Source: Syngnathus acus
Taxonomy: Eukaryota; Chordata; Actinopteri; Syngnathiformes; Syngnathidae
DNA: 64,000 nucleotides
Direction: 5' to 3'
Assembly: GCF_901709675.1 (NCBI RefSeq)
Contig: NC_051105.1
Span: 9,232,104 to 9,296,103 of the forward strand
Below the pieces are notes generated by a model that was not told where the DNA came from, did not search any database, and was given only the letters and a program-made list of their open reading frames with translations. The number at the start of each line of letters is the position of its first letter. Position 1 is the first letter of the stretch. This document shows positions 51,621 to 63,981 of the stretch, one piece after another. A program made the position numbers and the translations under genes.

Positions 51621-52507
51621 AGGCACCGCCTCAATGTCCGCCCATTACCTCTTTTGTCTTTCTACCACCTGACTCCACCTTGCCTTCATTTTTTTTTTAA
51701 ATCACTTTTGCATAACTTTTATCATAATAATTTTGACAGCACTTACACTCACTAGTCATAACATTAGGCATACCTGCACTGCGTCATCTCCTGGTATTCG
51801 CTCATATCATGTCGCTAAATAAATTTTGGAGGATTTTGTACAGACTTCCGACTGCTTACATACATATTCCAAAGGCCTATGCTGGACATTTCCTCGCCCC
51901 TCTGCAGCCACTCAGCTGTTGCAGTGCTTTCCGTCCCTCCTAACCCCCATTAGCCTCCTATTGCCAGACGCCTATTCAGCTGTCCAGCGAGTCTGGTTTC
52001 AACTGCTTGTGGTTGTGCGTGTGCGTGCGTGCGTGCATGACAGATGGCTCCTGAATATAATTGAGTGTTTCATTTGCATGCGGTCATTTCAACAACCCAA
52101 AATGGTGAGTTGGATAGTTCTTAAACACTGTATCGAGTAAGTAAAGAGGTCAAAAGGCAAACATGAAAACTCTATTTATCTATTTTTTACAATAGCACGT
52201 AATAATGAGTTGGGACAATCTGAAAGCCAATTCCTAAAGATTACTACTATTTTTATTTATTTTTTATAATATCAAAACAATTCTATAAACACAGTGTGAG
52301 TTGCCACCCAGTCAGTAGCTATACTTATAGCTGGGTCATGCATTGCCCTCCCTCAGTTATGTAAGGAGTAGTATGAGTTACTGCCAAGAAGGTCACATAA
52401 TTTTGCCATAGGGGATCTCCACTCTGTCACACAACAGAAGTACGATGCTATTTGTGTGTCACTTTATCCTAAAAGAATTTCTAAAAGTAAATCCAAATAC
52501 AAACTAG
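51621..52507. other. Upstream flank of desmin, left of the hAT array
   Basis: No gene. It contains two CAGCTG E-boxes and AT-rich sequence; GCTAAATAAA near 51812 is MEF2-like. It ends with the left copy of the target-site duplication CAAACTAG (52500-52507). Confidence 0.5.
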
Positions 52508-54937
52508 CAGTGGCGTAGCCAGGAATTTTTCCAGTCGGGGCGCGCGCCCACAGGAAAGAAAATCGAACATCACCCACGCCGTTCGCTGATCGCTAAAACA
52601 ACATCCGGGTCCGGGAAAAAAGTTAAATCTGTGCAGTAAAGTGTGTCAGATATTCACTTCTTTTTTTTTTTTTTTTGCTCTTCAATGAACAACAAATAGT
52701 GGAAAACGAAGACAAAAATTTCGCTATGAGCTGGTGAGTCCTCTGCATGACTGTGTGGATTATTTGGAAGTTTTTGTGCTCTTGAATATGTTGGAGAATG
52801 AAATAGAAGCACATCCCTGTTCAAATGGCAGTCCAATAAAATCCGCCAAATTGTTTTCATTTTCTCCAAGTGGTTACACAATTGTGCACACCCTTTTATA
52901 GGTGCTTTTTTAACACGAACGCAGGCAGGAACATGCAGTGGCGTAGCCAGGAATTTTTCCAGTCGGGGCGCGCGCCCACAGGAAAAAAAATCGAACATCA
53001 CCCACGCCGTTCGCTGATCGCTAAAACAACATCCGGGTCCGGGATTTTTTTCCCATGAAAATATGGTATATCTCCGATTATTAAAAAAAAAGTTAAATAA
53101 ATCTGTGCAGTAAAGTGTGTCAGATATTCACTTCTTTTTTTTTTTTTTTGCTCTTCAATGAACAACAAATAGTGGAAAACGAAGACAAAAATTTCGCTAT
53201 GAGCTGGTGAGTCCTCTGCATGACTGTGTGGATTATTTGGAAGTTTTTGTGCTCTTGAATATGTTGGAGAATGAAATAGAAGCACATCCCTGTTCAAATG
53301 GCAGTCCAATAAAATCCGCCAAATTGTTTTCATTTTCTCCAAGTGGTTACACAATTGTGCACACCCTTTTATAGGTGCTTTTTTAACACGAACGCAGGCA
53401 GGAACATGCAGTGACGTAGCTAGGAATTTTTCCAGTGGGGGCGCGCGCCCACAGGAAAAAAAATCGAACATCACCCACGCCGTTCGCTGATCGCTAAAAC
53501 AACATCCGGGTCCGGGATTTTTTTCCCATGGAAATATGGTATATCTCCGATTATTAAAAAAAAAGTTAAATAAATCTGTGCAGTAAAGTGTGTCAGATAT
53601 TCACTTCTTTTTTTTTTTTTTTGCTCTTCATTGAACAACAAATAGTGGAAAACGAAGACAAACATTTCGCTATGAGCTGGTGAGTCCTCTGCATGACTGT
53701 GTGGATTATTTGGAAGTTTTTGTGCTCTTGAATATGTTGGAGAATGAAATAGAAGCACATCCCTGTTCAAATGGCAGTCCAATAAAATCCGCCAAATTGT
53801 TTTCATTTTCTCCAAGTGGTTACACAATTGTGCACACCCTTTTATAGGTGCTTTTTTAACACGAACGCAGGCAGGAACATGCAGTGACGTAGCTAGGAAT
53901 TTTTCCAGTGGGGGCGCGCGCCCACAGGAAAAAAAATCGAACATCACCCACGCCGTTCGCTGATCGCTAAAACAACATCCGGGTCCGGGATTTTTTTCCC
54001 ATGGAAATATGGTATATCTCCGATTATTAAAAAAAAAGTTAAATAAATCTGTGCAGTAAAGTGTGTCAGATATTCACTTCTTTTTTTTTTTTTTTGCTCT
54101 TCATTGAACAACAAATAGTGGAAAACGAAGACAAACATTTCGCTATGAGCTGGTGAGTCCTCTGCATGACTGTGTGGATTATTTGGAAGTTTTTGTGCTC
54201 TTGAATATGTTGGAGAATGAAATAGAAGCACATCCCTGTTCAAATGGCAGTCCAATAAAATCCGCCAAATTGTTTTCATTTTCTCCAAGTGGTTACACAA
54301 TTGTGCACACCCTTTTATAGGTGCTTTTTTAACACGAACGCAGGCAGGAACATGCAGTGGCGTAGCTAGGAATTTTTCCAGTCGGGGCGCGCGCCCACAG
54401 GAAAAGAAATCGAACATCACCCACGCCGTTCGCTGATCGCTAAAACAACATCCGGGTCCGGGATTTTTTTCCCATGAAAATATGGTATATCTCCGATTAT
54501 TAAAAAAAAAGTTAAATAAATCTGTGCAGTAAAGTGTGTCAGATATTCACTTCTTTTTTTTTTTTTTTGCTCTTCAATGAACAACAAATAGTGGAAAACG
54601 AAGACAAAAATTTCGCTATGAGCTGGTGAGTCCTCTGCATGACTGTGTGGATTATTTGGAAGTTTTTGTGCTCTTGAATATGTTGGAGAATGAAATAGAA
54701 GCACATCCCTGTTCAAATGGCAGTCCAATAAAATCCGCCAAATTGTTTTCATTTTCTCCAAGTGGTTACACAATTGTGCACACCCTTTTATAGGTGCTTT
54801 TTTAACACGAACGCAGGCAGGAACATGCAGTGGCGTAGCCAGGAATTTTTCCAGTCGGGGCGCGCGCCCACAGGAAAAGAAATCGAACATCACCCACGCC
54901 GTTCGCTGATCGCTAAAACAACATCCGGGTCCGGGAG
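52508..54937. repeat. Tandem array, 473-bp unit, five copies plus a partial
   Basis: Units: 52508-52935 (428 bp, lacking about 45 bases around the 'cccatgaaaatatgg' segment), 52936-53408, 53409-53881, 53882-54354, 54355-54827 (473 bp each) and the start of a sixth at 54828-54937. Two sequence types occur: units 1, 2, 5 and 6 share GTCGGGGCG, while units 3 and 4 share GTGGGGGCG and CAGTGACGTAGCTA. Unit identity is very high, suggesting recent expansion or homogenisation. Confidence 0.92.
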
Positions 54938-55116
54938 GCAAACGGTGAATGGATAACATCGAGCACATAGAATAGCGCAAGCACATTCGCGCAAGACCGA
55001 AAGAAAAAAACGGCATGAAAATGAAGAATCGAAAAAGCTCGATTTTTTTCAACCGGGGCGCAGGGAGTCCTAACCGGGGCGCCGCCCCGGCTCGCCCCGG
55101 CTTGGCTACGCCAGTG
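52508..55116. mobile_element. hAT-type non-autonomous element with an internal tandem array
   Basis: The 5' end CAGTGGCGTAGCC and the 3' end GGCTACGCCAGTG are inverted repeats. The element is flanked by perfect 8-bp duplications CAAACTAG at 52500-52507 and 55117-55124, the hallmark of hAT insertion. The interior consists of five tandem units (starts 52508, 52936, 53409, 53882, 54355), each restarting with the 5' terminal sequence. A partial sixth copy (54828-54937) follows, then a 179-bp 3' segment unique within the window. No transposase is encoded. The minus-strand open frames of 158 codons recur only because the unit recurs, and they shift frame between units (473 is not divisible by 3). 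Confidence 0.9.
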
Positions 55117-56512
55117 CAAACTAGAATTAGTACGCATTGACCTCCCGGGAACACACTAATTGATGATTTTTTAAATAAACACAATATTATTATTAGTACA
55201 AGATTTTTTTTTGTCATAAAACAAGGTCTTGTTACTGTAACTTGCCTGTAATTATACGAAGAGCTGATCTTTCCACAAGATGTTTTAACCACTGGAGGTG
55301 AAAGCAACAGAGAGAGTTTCACTCTATAGAACCGTGTTGGCTACCTCAGGAAAAGAAAATTATTGTGATAATGTACAGTAGGTCGATAGACATTGCTGGA
55401 AAGAGGCAATGTGATCAATAATAAACACAAAAGCAAACCTCTCTCTGGTTTTCTCCAGAGTCAATACCTTAGACACAAAGAGGGACTGAACACTTGGGGG
55501 GAATCAATCACAAGTGACGCAAGCACTGATTATGCACCTATAGAGTCCGTGCAAGCATCCGAGCACGACTACAACATGTGCATGTAGGGGTGGGGGGATC
55601 CAATGGTTCAAAAGGCCCTTGTGTGTGTGGCCTTGCCAGTAGTCATCTTTCACGAGGCACATGTGTCAGCTGCCGGTGGTGTCACACTATTTTTAGCATT
55701 CCTGTTCGTCCAGCCCACACGTCCAAAGGATCATTTGAAATGACAGGTTCCAAAACGCTTGACACAAATGAGGAAAATGATTATTATTTTTTCTGATACC
55801 CTTACAACTGATGTCAAAAGTTGCAGATGATTGAATGCCAAAAAAAGTGATTGACCACCACAATTTGATACTACTACAGCAAATGTATTGATCCATATTG
55901 TAATCATCAAATATTCTGTGCTTTAATTGGGCTTCATGGCAGTGCTAATAGAAAAAAAGGTTGAATGCTAATTACTCCCTCACTGTGTTCATATTCCAGG
56001 GGTGATGCACGGTGTCCTCATTACATTGCTATAAAAGGGAAATGATCCAATCGGAAATAAAGAGAATTGACTGCACTGTCTGATGACATGATAGCGGGAG
56101 CCATCTCGCATCCATTTTCTCAGACATAGAATTACAGTTGAATCACCAGCGCGGAACACAAAATGAATAACCTCTGAGCTGACTAACGAGATCAGATACA
56201 GAGATGAAGCATTGGGACCTGGAGCCAGAAAACAAACTTAAATTAGCTCTCGGATCTCATCACGGCTAAACATGTCCCAAACAAGTCAGAGAATTATAAC
56301 AGTACATGGGAGCCAAACTCCTTCCCTGTCAAACCTCCAAACTGAGCACGCCAGTTCTAAAACGAACATATCTTGTTAATCTAAATTAACATGATATAAA
56401 AAGAAAAAAACACACACAAAATGCCCAGGGCATCGACATGGCAAAAAAGATGCGGGGCCACAGTAACATTGAACATTAGTGTCAGTAGTGGACCACATAA
56501 TATCATTATGCG

Positions 56513-56552
56513 GGCTGTAAATTGCCCCCGGGCCGCACGTTTGAGACCTCTG
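56513..56552. mobile_element. hAT/Charlie-like transposon end fragment
   Basis: On the minus strand the sequence reads CAGAGGTCTCAAACGTGCGG then CCCGGGGGC, the general form of hAT-Charlie termini. It is followed on the + strand by a poly-A run. Only one end is seen. Confidence 0.5.
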
Positions 56553-56743
56553 TAAAAAAAAAAAAAAAAAAATGTCTCACCATCTCATTATCTTTTAGTG
56601 ATTAAACAATGTGTCATGTCTAGACATGCTGCTACTGAGCTGGAGAGTCTGATGGTAAAAATCACATGTTTAAAAGGGACCCCGATAGCGCAGATGGATG
56701 ATGGCGCTCATCTGGTGTAACCCGTTATAAATGTGGGATGCCT

Positions 56744-56756
56744 GTTACCTAGCAAC
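56744..56756 (+). promoter_or_regulatory. RFX X-box upstream of ptprn
   Basis: GTTACCTAGCAAC fits the RFX consensus (GTNRCC, one-base spacer, RGYAAC) without mismatch, about 1.85 kb upstream of the ptprn start codon. Confidence 0.45.
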
Positions 56757-58609
56757 CAAACAAACACATATACACACATGCCAACACGGTGAGCTGCCAA
56801 ACAAGAGCGACGAGGACGACAGAATGAGTTTAAAGGCATGACGGTATGCCTGCGTGTGTGTGTTGGTGATTGCATACAAACGTGTAACATCCAAAGCGTT
56901 TCCAAATCTATTTCAGTCTATCACGGGGCCGTTGGCAACTCAGTGTGACAAAAAAAAGCCAGCGGTGGACTTTAAAACAAACCCGGTAATTCATGAGTCA
57001 CACCGGCTTAGAAGAGCACATCCTGGTAGATTGCAGTCTCATTGCAACATCTCAATGCACAGTAAAACTGATAGGGCAATAGTCAGTATGTAATATATTA
57101 AAAAAGAATGTGCACAGCTTAGCACACCCATTTTCACATTTATCACATACTTGTTTCATTTGGAAACTAAATTCCTCTTGCATGCATGCAATTCCATCAA
57201 GCCATATGGTAATATGGGACATTTGTTGCACACCGCCTCCAGCAACCCTAGAATAGGACAAATGTGTGAATAGCAAGCTCAAAGCCAGGAATTTGGCATT
57301 TCAAATGGCAGGCTTTTGTTGGTTTTATAGGGTTCTAAAAATAAAATGTAATGATGGGTTTTCAGGTTGTAATCGCTCTAATATAAGAAGCAAGATTTGT
57401 GTGGAGTGCACGTATTATTGTTGTTTTATTGTGTGCCCTGCCTGACAACCACATTGTCAATCCCTGCCATCCAGAAACTTTATATCACCCTAACAAGTGT
57501 ACATAATGTGTTTTAAGGGATAATTAACATTATGTCAAGTTTTAATGTGCATTTTTGGCCTCATATTTAAGCAGCTATAGTTAAAACATATTGTAGTTTA
57601 ATCCAACTTTACCACTAGAGGGTAGAAGAGGGTAAGAGAAGAACTGAGCTACAAAAACTAGGTGGGTTGTAACCCCAAAGGTGATATTGAGCATAAAATC
57701 TGAGGGACGTTTAATATTTTAAGTTTGCAATGTCCTACTGCAGATCTCAGCACTGTGGCCTTTATAGGATGTCAGCACCTCTAGACAAAGCAACAGAATA
57801 TTAAAAAAAAAAAAAAAGGATGCTGTCAGTGAGACCCTACAATTTGAAATTGTAGATTGCTGTCTGTTGTGCAATTTTTATGAGCCTGGAGTAATTGTAG
57901 TCTCCTATTCTTACCAGACAGACATTGTCCATATGTGTTTTATTCTAAAATTTAACAGTAGACAGAACCTTTATCTCTCTCTAATTATTTCTTTACATTC
58001 TTGGAAAAAAAAGTCTATTTTGACAAAATAAGGAGTACAATATGCAAGTAGGCCTTTTTGTTTTAAAAAGTAAGGCGTAAAAGTAGTCATCAGGAAAAAT
58101 ACTCAATTACACGTGCACAAAAACTAGAAGTTGAAGAAATGATTGCCACGCATTGGTTTACTTACAGGTTAATTATCTACTTTGTGTCATATAAAAAAAA
58201 AAATGTCTCCAAGACTGTGTTGCCGTGTAAATTGGGTCCACGTCTCCCCTTGCTATTTCAGCCTGAGATGACGCACCTTCATTTGGTTTTACGTTGTTTC
58301 CGCAATGATGCTGCTGGCCCCGCCCCTCCTCAGCATCATCACTTTCCTCCTCCTCAACGGGAGAAAAATGTACTTTTTGCATCCAGCCAGTCGCCCAGTC
58401 TGCCTTTCGCCACCAGTCGTATATAGATATTTAAAAATAATATAGACATTTCTAGCCTGATATTTTTGTTGGCCACAAGGGGGATTGTGCTCTAAATGTG
58501 AGCCATCCACACTGGCTCTGCAGCCGTTTTTTGTACACAATGGGCATTTAAAGGAGAAAAAACTGCAAAGATTTCTTCTTGTTGTTCTGCCGTGACACTT
58601 GAACGCACC

Positions 58610-58744
58610 ATGCAGCATCCGAGGGCATGGCGAGCTGTGCTGCTCCTCACAATCGTGCTTCGCACGGGGTTGTCAGACAGATACGGTAAGGTAATTAATG
58701 CTTAAAGTCTGTATAGTCGAGTTTTTTTTTTTTCCCAAATGTAT

Positions 58745-58781
<37 letters not shown>

Positions 58782-61700
58782 TTATAATCTTCACTGTGAG
58801 CTGCGACTTTCACCGTCGACATGGTGGTTCTGTCTTCTGTGATTTATTTTGCTAAACAAACAGTAGATTGTTATCTGTAACAGGAATTGATGATTAGCTA
58901 GAGAATGCCAAGTGAGGCGTGATAAGGAGTGCATTTGCATTCTCTGTTGATGTATTTTTCAAATAGAGATGACAACCATATATGGCCACTACTTTACTAC
59001 CATTTACCACATTGCATCTTTGGCGTCAAACTATACATGTTTTGTTTTTTTAAACATTTTTTAGGATGCTTCTGTTCACCTTTCCTTAGCTGTTTTTTAT
59101 CCTTCTATTCTTTATTTTATTCGGTCCCCTCTATTTTTAAGATCGTATCTTCGTAGAGTAAATAGCCTTCAAGTAAAAAAAAAAAAGTCAATATCATAAT
59201 TTCCCTACATTATTATTGAATTATTTTGACAAAAAAATAAAATACATATGATACATCTTCATATAAAACCAGGATTTCATATTTAATTTGAGTAGAAATT
59301 ACAAGATTGTAAATTCAATAATAAAAGTTGTATACATATGTTGGGCTTACTGTATTTATTTGGTTAAAATGTTAGGATTCGCTTATAGTCAACAAGTCTT
59401 GATAAGAATTCTGGAACTGTGCTGCATCATAATGAAAGCTGTTTCTAATATTCTGCTTCTCTTATTAAATGTGAAAGGTGCTCAACATCTTTTTAGAGGC
59501 TGCCATTATTTTTAACTTAATTTCTAATGACATTTTTTTTCAACACTGTCAATCAAAGCTGATGACAGGAATTCAAATGTTACAATTCATTCATGATTCA
59601 TCTTTTGACAAAAACATGCTTAGTGTTGACTTTGATGTGATTTTGATTGTCTCTCACGTACAAATGGAGAGCAGAAAGCTGCAAATCAGAAAGGCAAGCT
59701 GGCAGGCAGCGATAACAGTACATTACCTGAAGCATTTGCGTCCTATCTCAAAGCAAACACCTGCTCATTCACATAAAAGCAAAACATCATCCCCTTGAAA
59801 CCTGATGAGAAACAACAGAAAAGATTTACAAATTAAAAATCACAATCCAATGGTGGAAATTCTGTAATTGTACCATTTTTTAAAGAAAGACATTGTTTTA
59901 CAGTACCCCTGCAGCAGTTGTTACTTGGATGAGTAAACTTCTAACATACCCATGATTCTAGTGAGAATAATTGATATTGAAAACGGATTTATGAATTGTA
60001 ACCACTTGGGTGAATGTTGTAATTGATTTTTTTGTTTCCATCACGGTGCATTCGTGTAAAACCACCACCCTGTCGGGCTTTGTTGAATTCATACATTTTA
60101 CCTGTGGGCATTGTTTGTTTGTTTTTTTGCATCAGGTTGCCTGTTTGAGAGAAAACTGTGCTCCAGGGATCAGTTTTGCTCAGATGGTAAGACACACACA
60201 CACTCATAGTATTCAATTATGATGTCCTGGTGGTTGCATTGACAAAAGGCCTCAGCAACAAAATCAAGACTAATCAAGTCAAGGATTTTTTTTTTCCCCC
60301 TATGCCATCCCTATGTGTCCGATTCCCACTGTGACGTTCCCATCTTGGTTTCATTAGCTTTATCGAAGCCCCACCTCCCTCCTCTGCTGTCTCCATGGCA
60401 ACACTGACATCACGTTGAGGTCGACACCCCCACAGTTGTTGTGCTAATACAGTGATGAGTCACTGACACAGGCTTTACGTGCTTCTCGGTGAAAATTGCA
60501 TTTACGCACATAGCATCGCAGTAGCGCAGAATACTGCACATGAACTCCCGAATGAAAATAAACTAGAACATGTATTTTTCAAATGGGAAGAGAGAGGGAG
60601 AGAGAGTAATGTGATGTAATGTAATGCAGGTTTCACATTGACTAGCAGATAAGAAACATCAGCAGCTGCCAGATCGCATTTGGTTAAAGAGGCATCTACC
60701 TTAACTCTACAAATTGATTTTATTATCCATGTAAACAGTGAATGATTGTAGCATAATTTTAAAATGGCCAGTTTGTAGTTGTTTCCCCAATTAGAAAATA
60801 ACGACTAAGAGAGCAGTTTTCCAGTACCAATATTACAGGCTACAGACAATTTAAATAACGGCTTTGTTAACTGGAAGATAATCCGTGGCCTCGGAATAGC
60901 AACGCTAAACGTTAGTAGCAAAGCAATTTGATCCTTGTTATTGTGTGCGGCTTCATTTGTGTCAAAAAGACACATATTGGACATTTTATTTTTAAATTTA
61001 CCAAATAAAAAAACTAACACATATTCCATTATCATGTATTATATGGCATTATTTATTTTATATTACAAATTGACTTTTATAATTTACTGTCTGCTCTGCA
61101 GGTTAAATCCAAACCTCATGTCGAAGAAAATAGAATTTAGGCAAAACCATTCAGCTTATGTATATTTCAGGGTTGGGGGGAAAAAAAAGACTGTTCTCTT
61201 TGATGCATAATTAGAAGCTAAAAAAACCACATTAATCCCCTTTAATCTGCTCACTTTAACAATTCACCGTGTCACCATAGCAGGCGGGTTTGTGTCAGAT
61301 TTAGAGGGCGTACAGAAAGACTGCAGTGAGTCATCTCTGCGCCAGAAAATATCCTCTCAGTTTTGGTCAGTCTCTCATATTACAGTCTGAAAGTTGTTGT
61401 TTTTTTTGTCGTTATTTGCTAATAAGTTATATATATTATATTATATTATATTATATTATATTTTATTTTATTTTATTTTATTTTATTTTATTTTATTTTA
61501 TTATATATTAAATTAATTATTATATTATATTATATTATATTATATTATATTATATTATATTATATTATATTATATTATATTATATTATATTATATTACAT
61601 TATATTACATTATATTATATTTCAACAGGATTTTGATTCAAATGTGAAGAATAATGCCTGTGTAAATCACATATAGATTTGTGATCAAGTCAGTCGTCGG

Positions 61701-63981
61701 TCATATTGTTGCCATAAGGCTGCCCGCAGGTAAGAAGAAAATGCTGAAAATAATGATTGGCAACGGTGAAAGGCCAATGTTGAGGTTACTGTAGCAATCA
61801 GGATAAAATGTGTGGGCTGTACTTCAGTTGTATGAGTCATTGTTAAGTGCTACCGTGGCCACACTGGATAGAAAGGTCGCATCAGGAAAGCTTTGCATAT
61901 TTCATACTCCAAGTTAAGTAGAAAGCAGGGACTGGCGAGGGGGGGTTATTTTCCGTGAATACATACAAAACAACATTTTGCTTACCAGATGGGCTGTTTG
62001 GTCAGTGTCGCAGTTCCAAGCAGGACCGGGTCCAGTACCAAGTGACGGTTCCTGTATTGAAGAGAATGCAAGAAGTCCTGAAACAGCTCATGCTACAAGG
62101 TAAGTTTGGACAATTGAATAATAATTTCTTATGGCTAAACTGTACTTACTTTGTGTACACATGTAGGTCTTTCCTGGCAGGATGACATCACACAGTATAT
62201 TCTATCAAAGGAACTCAAGAGAGTTCCTCACACCACCCAATCATCTAAACCGAACGCTTCCTCGCATGTTCCGTAAGTTTTCACCCATCAGAACAAAAGT
62301 CAAGCCGAGGTGTCCGATCAATCCCTTCAATCCTCCCTCTGCTGCAGTTCAGCTCTTATCTGTAATCCGCCACTCCGTGTCCATCCTAATCCTTTTGGGG
62401 GGGTTTTTGGGGTTGCAAGGTCCAAGCAGCAGATCTCCAAGCCAGGGTCTGCAGCACCTGCTGGCAACTATGCAGGTTACATGATTGTCGAGCCTCCTCG
62501 GTCGCAAATGCAGGGAGCCTCCATCAACCCTTACACATACCAACAGGTTCAACTTTTTTTCATGAAAGCCCGCAAAATCCTTTACAATGAAAAACACCAG
62601 AACTACCCGCTAACAAATATTTCTCCCAATGGCAGCACAGGCACCAAGAAGAAGCGGAGAGATCCCTCATTGGAGGAGGAGGAGGCTACGCCCGCCCTTC
62701 CGCATGGTTGCAGGCCAATCAGAAAGAGCGAGAGCGAGATAGGCAACTACTTCAGGAGGCACTGTCCGTCTATTTGGCTTCTGCACCATCCTCTTATCGC
62801 CACCGTGGGTCAACCTCCTTGGCATCTGCGGGTAAAGACATCACTGATATTGTCACGCATCTCGAAACAATGATTTCATATCATTACATATTCTCAGGCC
62901 TGCCTTACTATGATGACTTTCAAATGGAGATACCAGTGGACTATACAGAAGATTATACTCTAGAGAGACTTGGATCTACAAACAGGCAACCGCCGTTTCA
63001 AAATAAGGCCCCTCAGGTTTACAGCACCCAGTCAGGAAATAATGGTAAGGAAAACCAGCAACGCATGTCTAGATGCTTTGTATATTTGTGATTCTGATTT
63101 AAGCTTTGTTAGATGGCTTGCTGCAAAAAATGTCAGGCGTTCTACAAAAGTACGGAGTTGACCCGAAAGAGCTCAGCCAAGAGCAGCTCTACAAATTAGC
63201 CCTCATACTGCAACTGCTGCAAGCCAAAGACAAGACACAAGGTATTACATACGACTAAATACCTGAGCTAATTAGACAATACTTATAATAAAAAAATAGC
63301 AAGTAATCTGTTTTACTGTTCTCTAAATACCTGAAATTTGATTCTTTTTCCCTACACAGATAAAAATGAGAAGGACCTTGTCACTCTCAAGGAGGTAAGA
63401 ATTTGCAGTTACCTAAATTTGGAGCACAGGGAATAATGTGCTAAAGTAGTATGTCCAGTTGCAAAAGTCTCAACCCCCCAAAATGTACCTTGTGTTGATT
63501 TGTGGCAGTCACCCTTCCCTTGTCTTTCTTCTAAATAGATGCAGCTATTAAAAACGGACACCATGTCCAGTAAGCCGGAGAAGCTTGCTTCTTTCCCTGT
63601 TGCACCTGAGGCCCCTCAAGCCCCCCAACCTGTGTCAGCTGTAACCACACCCATGACGAAGAGCGCAGGCCCCCTTTCGTCCGCCTCCCAAATGCCACTG
63701 GTTGCTCCTGGAGAAGGAGCAGGTTTAGAGAAGGAGGGAATGCCACAAGTTGAGGCTACGGGGGCCAAAGAGGAGTATGGCTACATTGTCACCAACCAGA
63801 GGTCAGAAGAAGATATTCCAAAGCATTTCATTCTGCTGGCAAAAAATATTTAAATGATTAAAAACAAGAGCATAATAAAGAATCTCTTGTCCAGCCCTCT
63901 GAGTTTATATGATGGTGTGAAGCTTGTGGAGCTACTGGCTGAGAAAATGCACCTGACAACCAGCAGCTTCATCAATATAAG
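58610..63981 (+). CDS. ptprn: PTPRN / IA-2 (ICA512), 5' part; continues past the window
   Basis: Catalytically inactive receptor-type tyrosine phosphatase of neuroendocrine dense-core vesicles. Coding exons: 58610-58685, 60136-60186, 61989-62099, 62167-62272, 62348-62546, 62636-62831, 62898-63044, 63113-63241, 63360-63394, 63539-63801 and 63895-63981; all GT-AG and in phase, 1400 bases. The product starts with a signal peptide, then the RESP18-homology region (GCLFERKLCS, DDGLFGQC, GLSWQDDITQYILSKELKRV). It continues through a variable luminal part to a YGVDPKELSQEQLYKLALIL helix and EEYGYIVTNQ at the start of the mature ectodomain, and stops within FINI of the SEA-like domain. Transmembrane and phosphatase domains lie beyond the right edge. 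The exon 5/6 junction (89-bp intron 62547-62635) is the least certain but joins two frames correctly. Confidence 0.9.
58739..58780. repeat. (ATTT)n microsatellite in ptprn intron 1
   Basis: About ten ATTT units. The rest of the 1.45-kb intron is AT-rich with a perfect CArG box at 58976-58985. Confidence 0.9.
60320..60480 (+). promoter_or_regulatory. ptprn: Candidate enhancer in ptprn intron 2
   Basis: It contains TGTGACGTTCCC (CRE-like, about 60331), the X-box GTCTCCATGGCAAC at 60389-60402, TGACATCACGT immediately after it, and GATGAGTCACTGA (AP-1/MARE type, about 60455). Composition is less AT-rich than the flanking intron. Assignment rests on motif clustering only. Confidence 0.35.
61434..61621. 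repeat. (TTATA)n pentanucleotide array in ptprn intron 2
   Basis: TTATA units with an internal block of TTTTA units and two TTACA variants. It lies about 370 bases before exon 3. The rest of the intron (60187-61988) holds a candidate regulatory cluster at 60320-60480. Confidence 0.95.

Larger units (their letters stand above)
55125..58609. other. Intergenic region between the hAT array and ptprn
   Basis: No coding gene. It contains a hAT-like end fragment at about 56513-56552, an RFX X-box at 56744-56756 and a CTCF-like motif at 57612-57625. The ptprn promoter must lie at the right end; TTTAAA at about 58547-58552 is a possible TATA-like box about 60 bases before the start codon. Confidence 0.5.

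Noticed and set aside
52508-54937. Regularly spaced repeats considered as a CRISPR-like array
   Set aside because: The repeat unit is 473 bp without unique spacers, lies in a eukaryotic intergenic region and has transposon ends; it is a tandem satellite.
52998-55322. Recurrent minus-strand open frames of 158 codons, and one of 301, across the 473-bp array
   Set aside because: They repeat because the DNA unit repeats. The unit length is not a multiple of three, there are no recognisable domains, and Lys runs come from poly-T. They are products of the transposon array, not a gene family.
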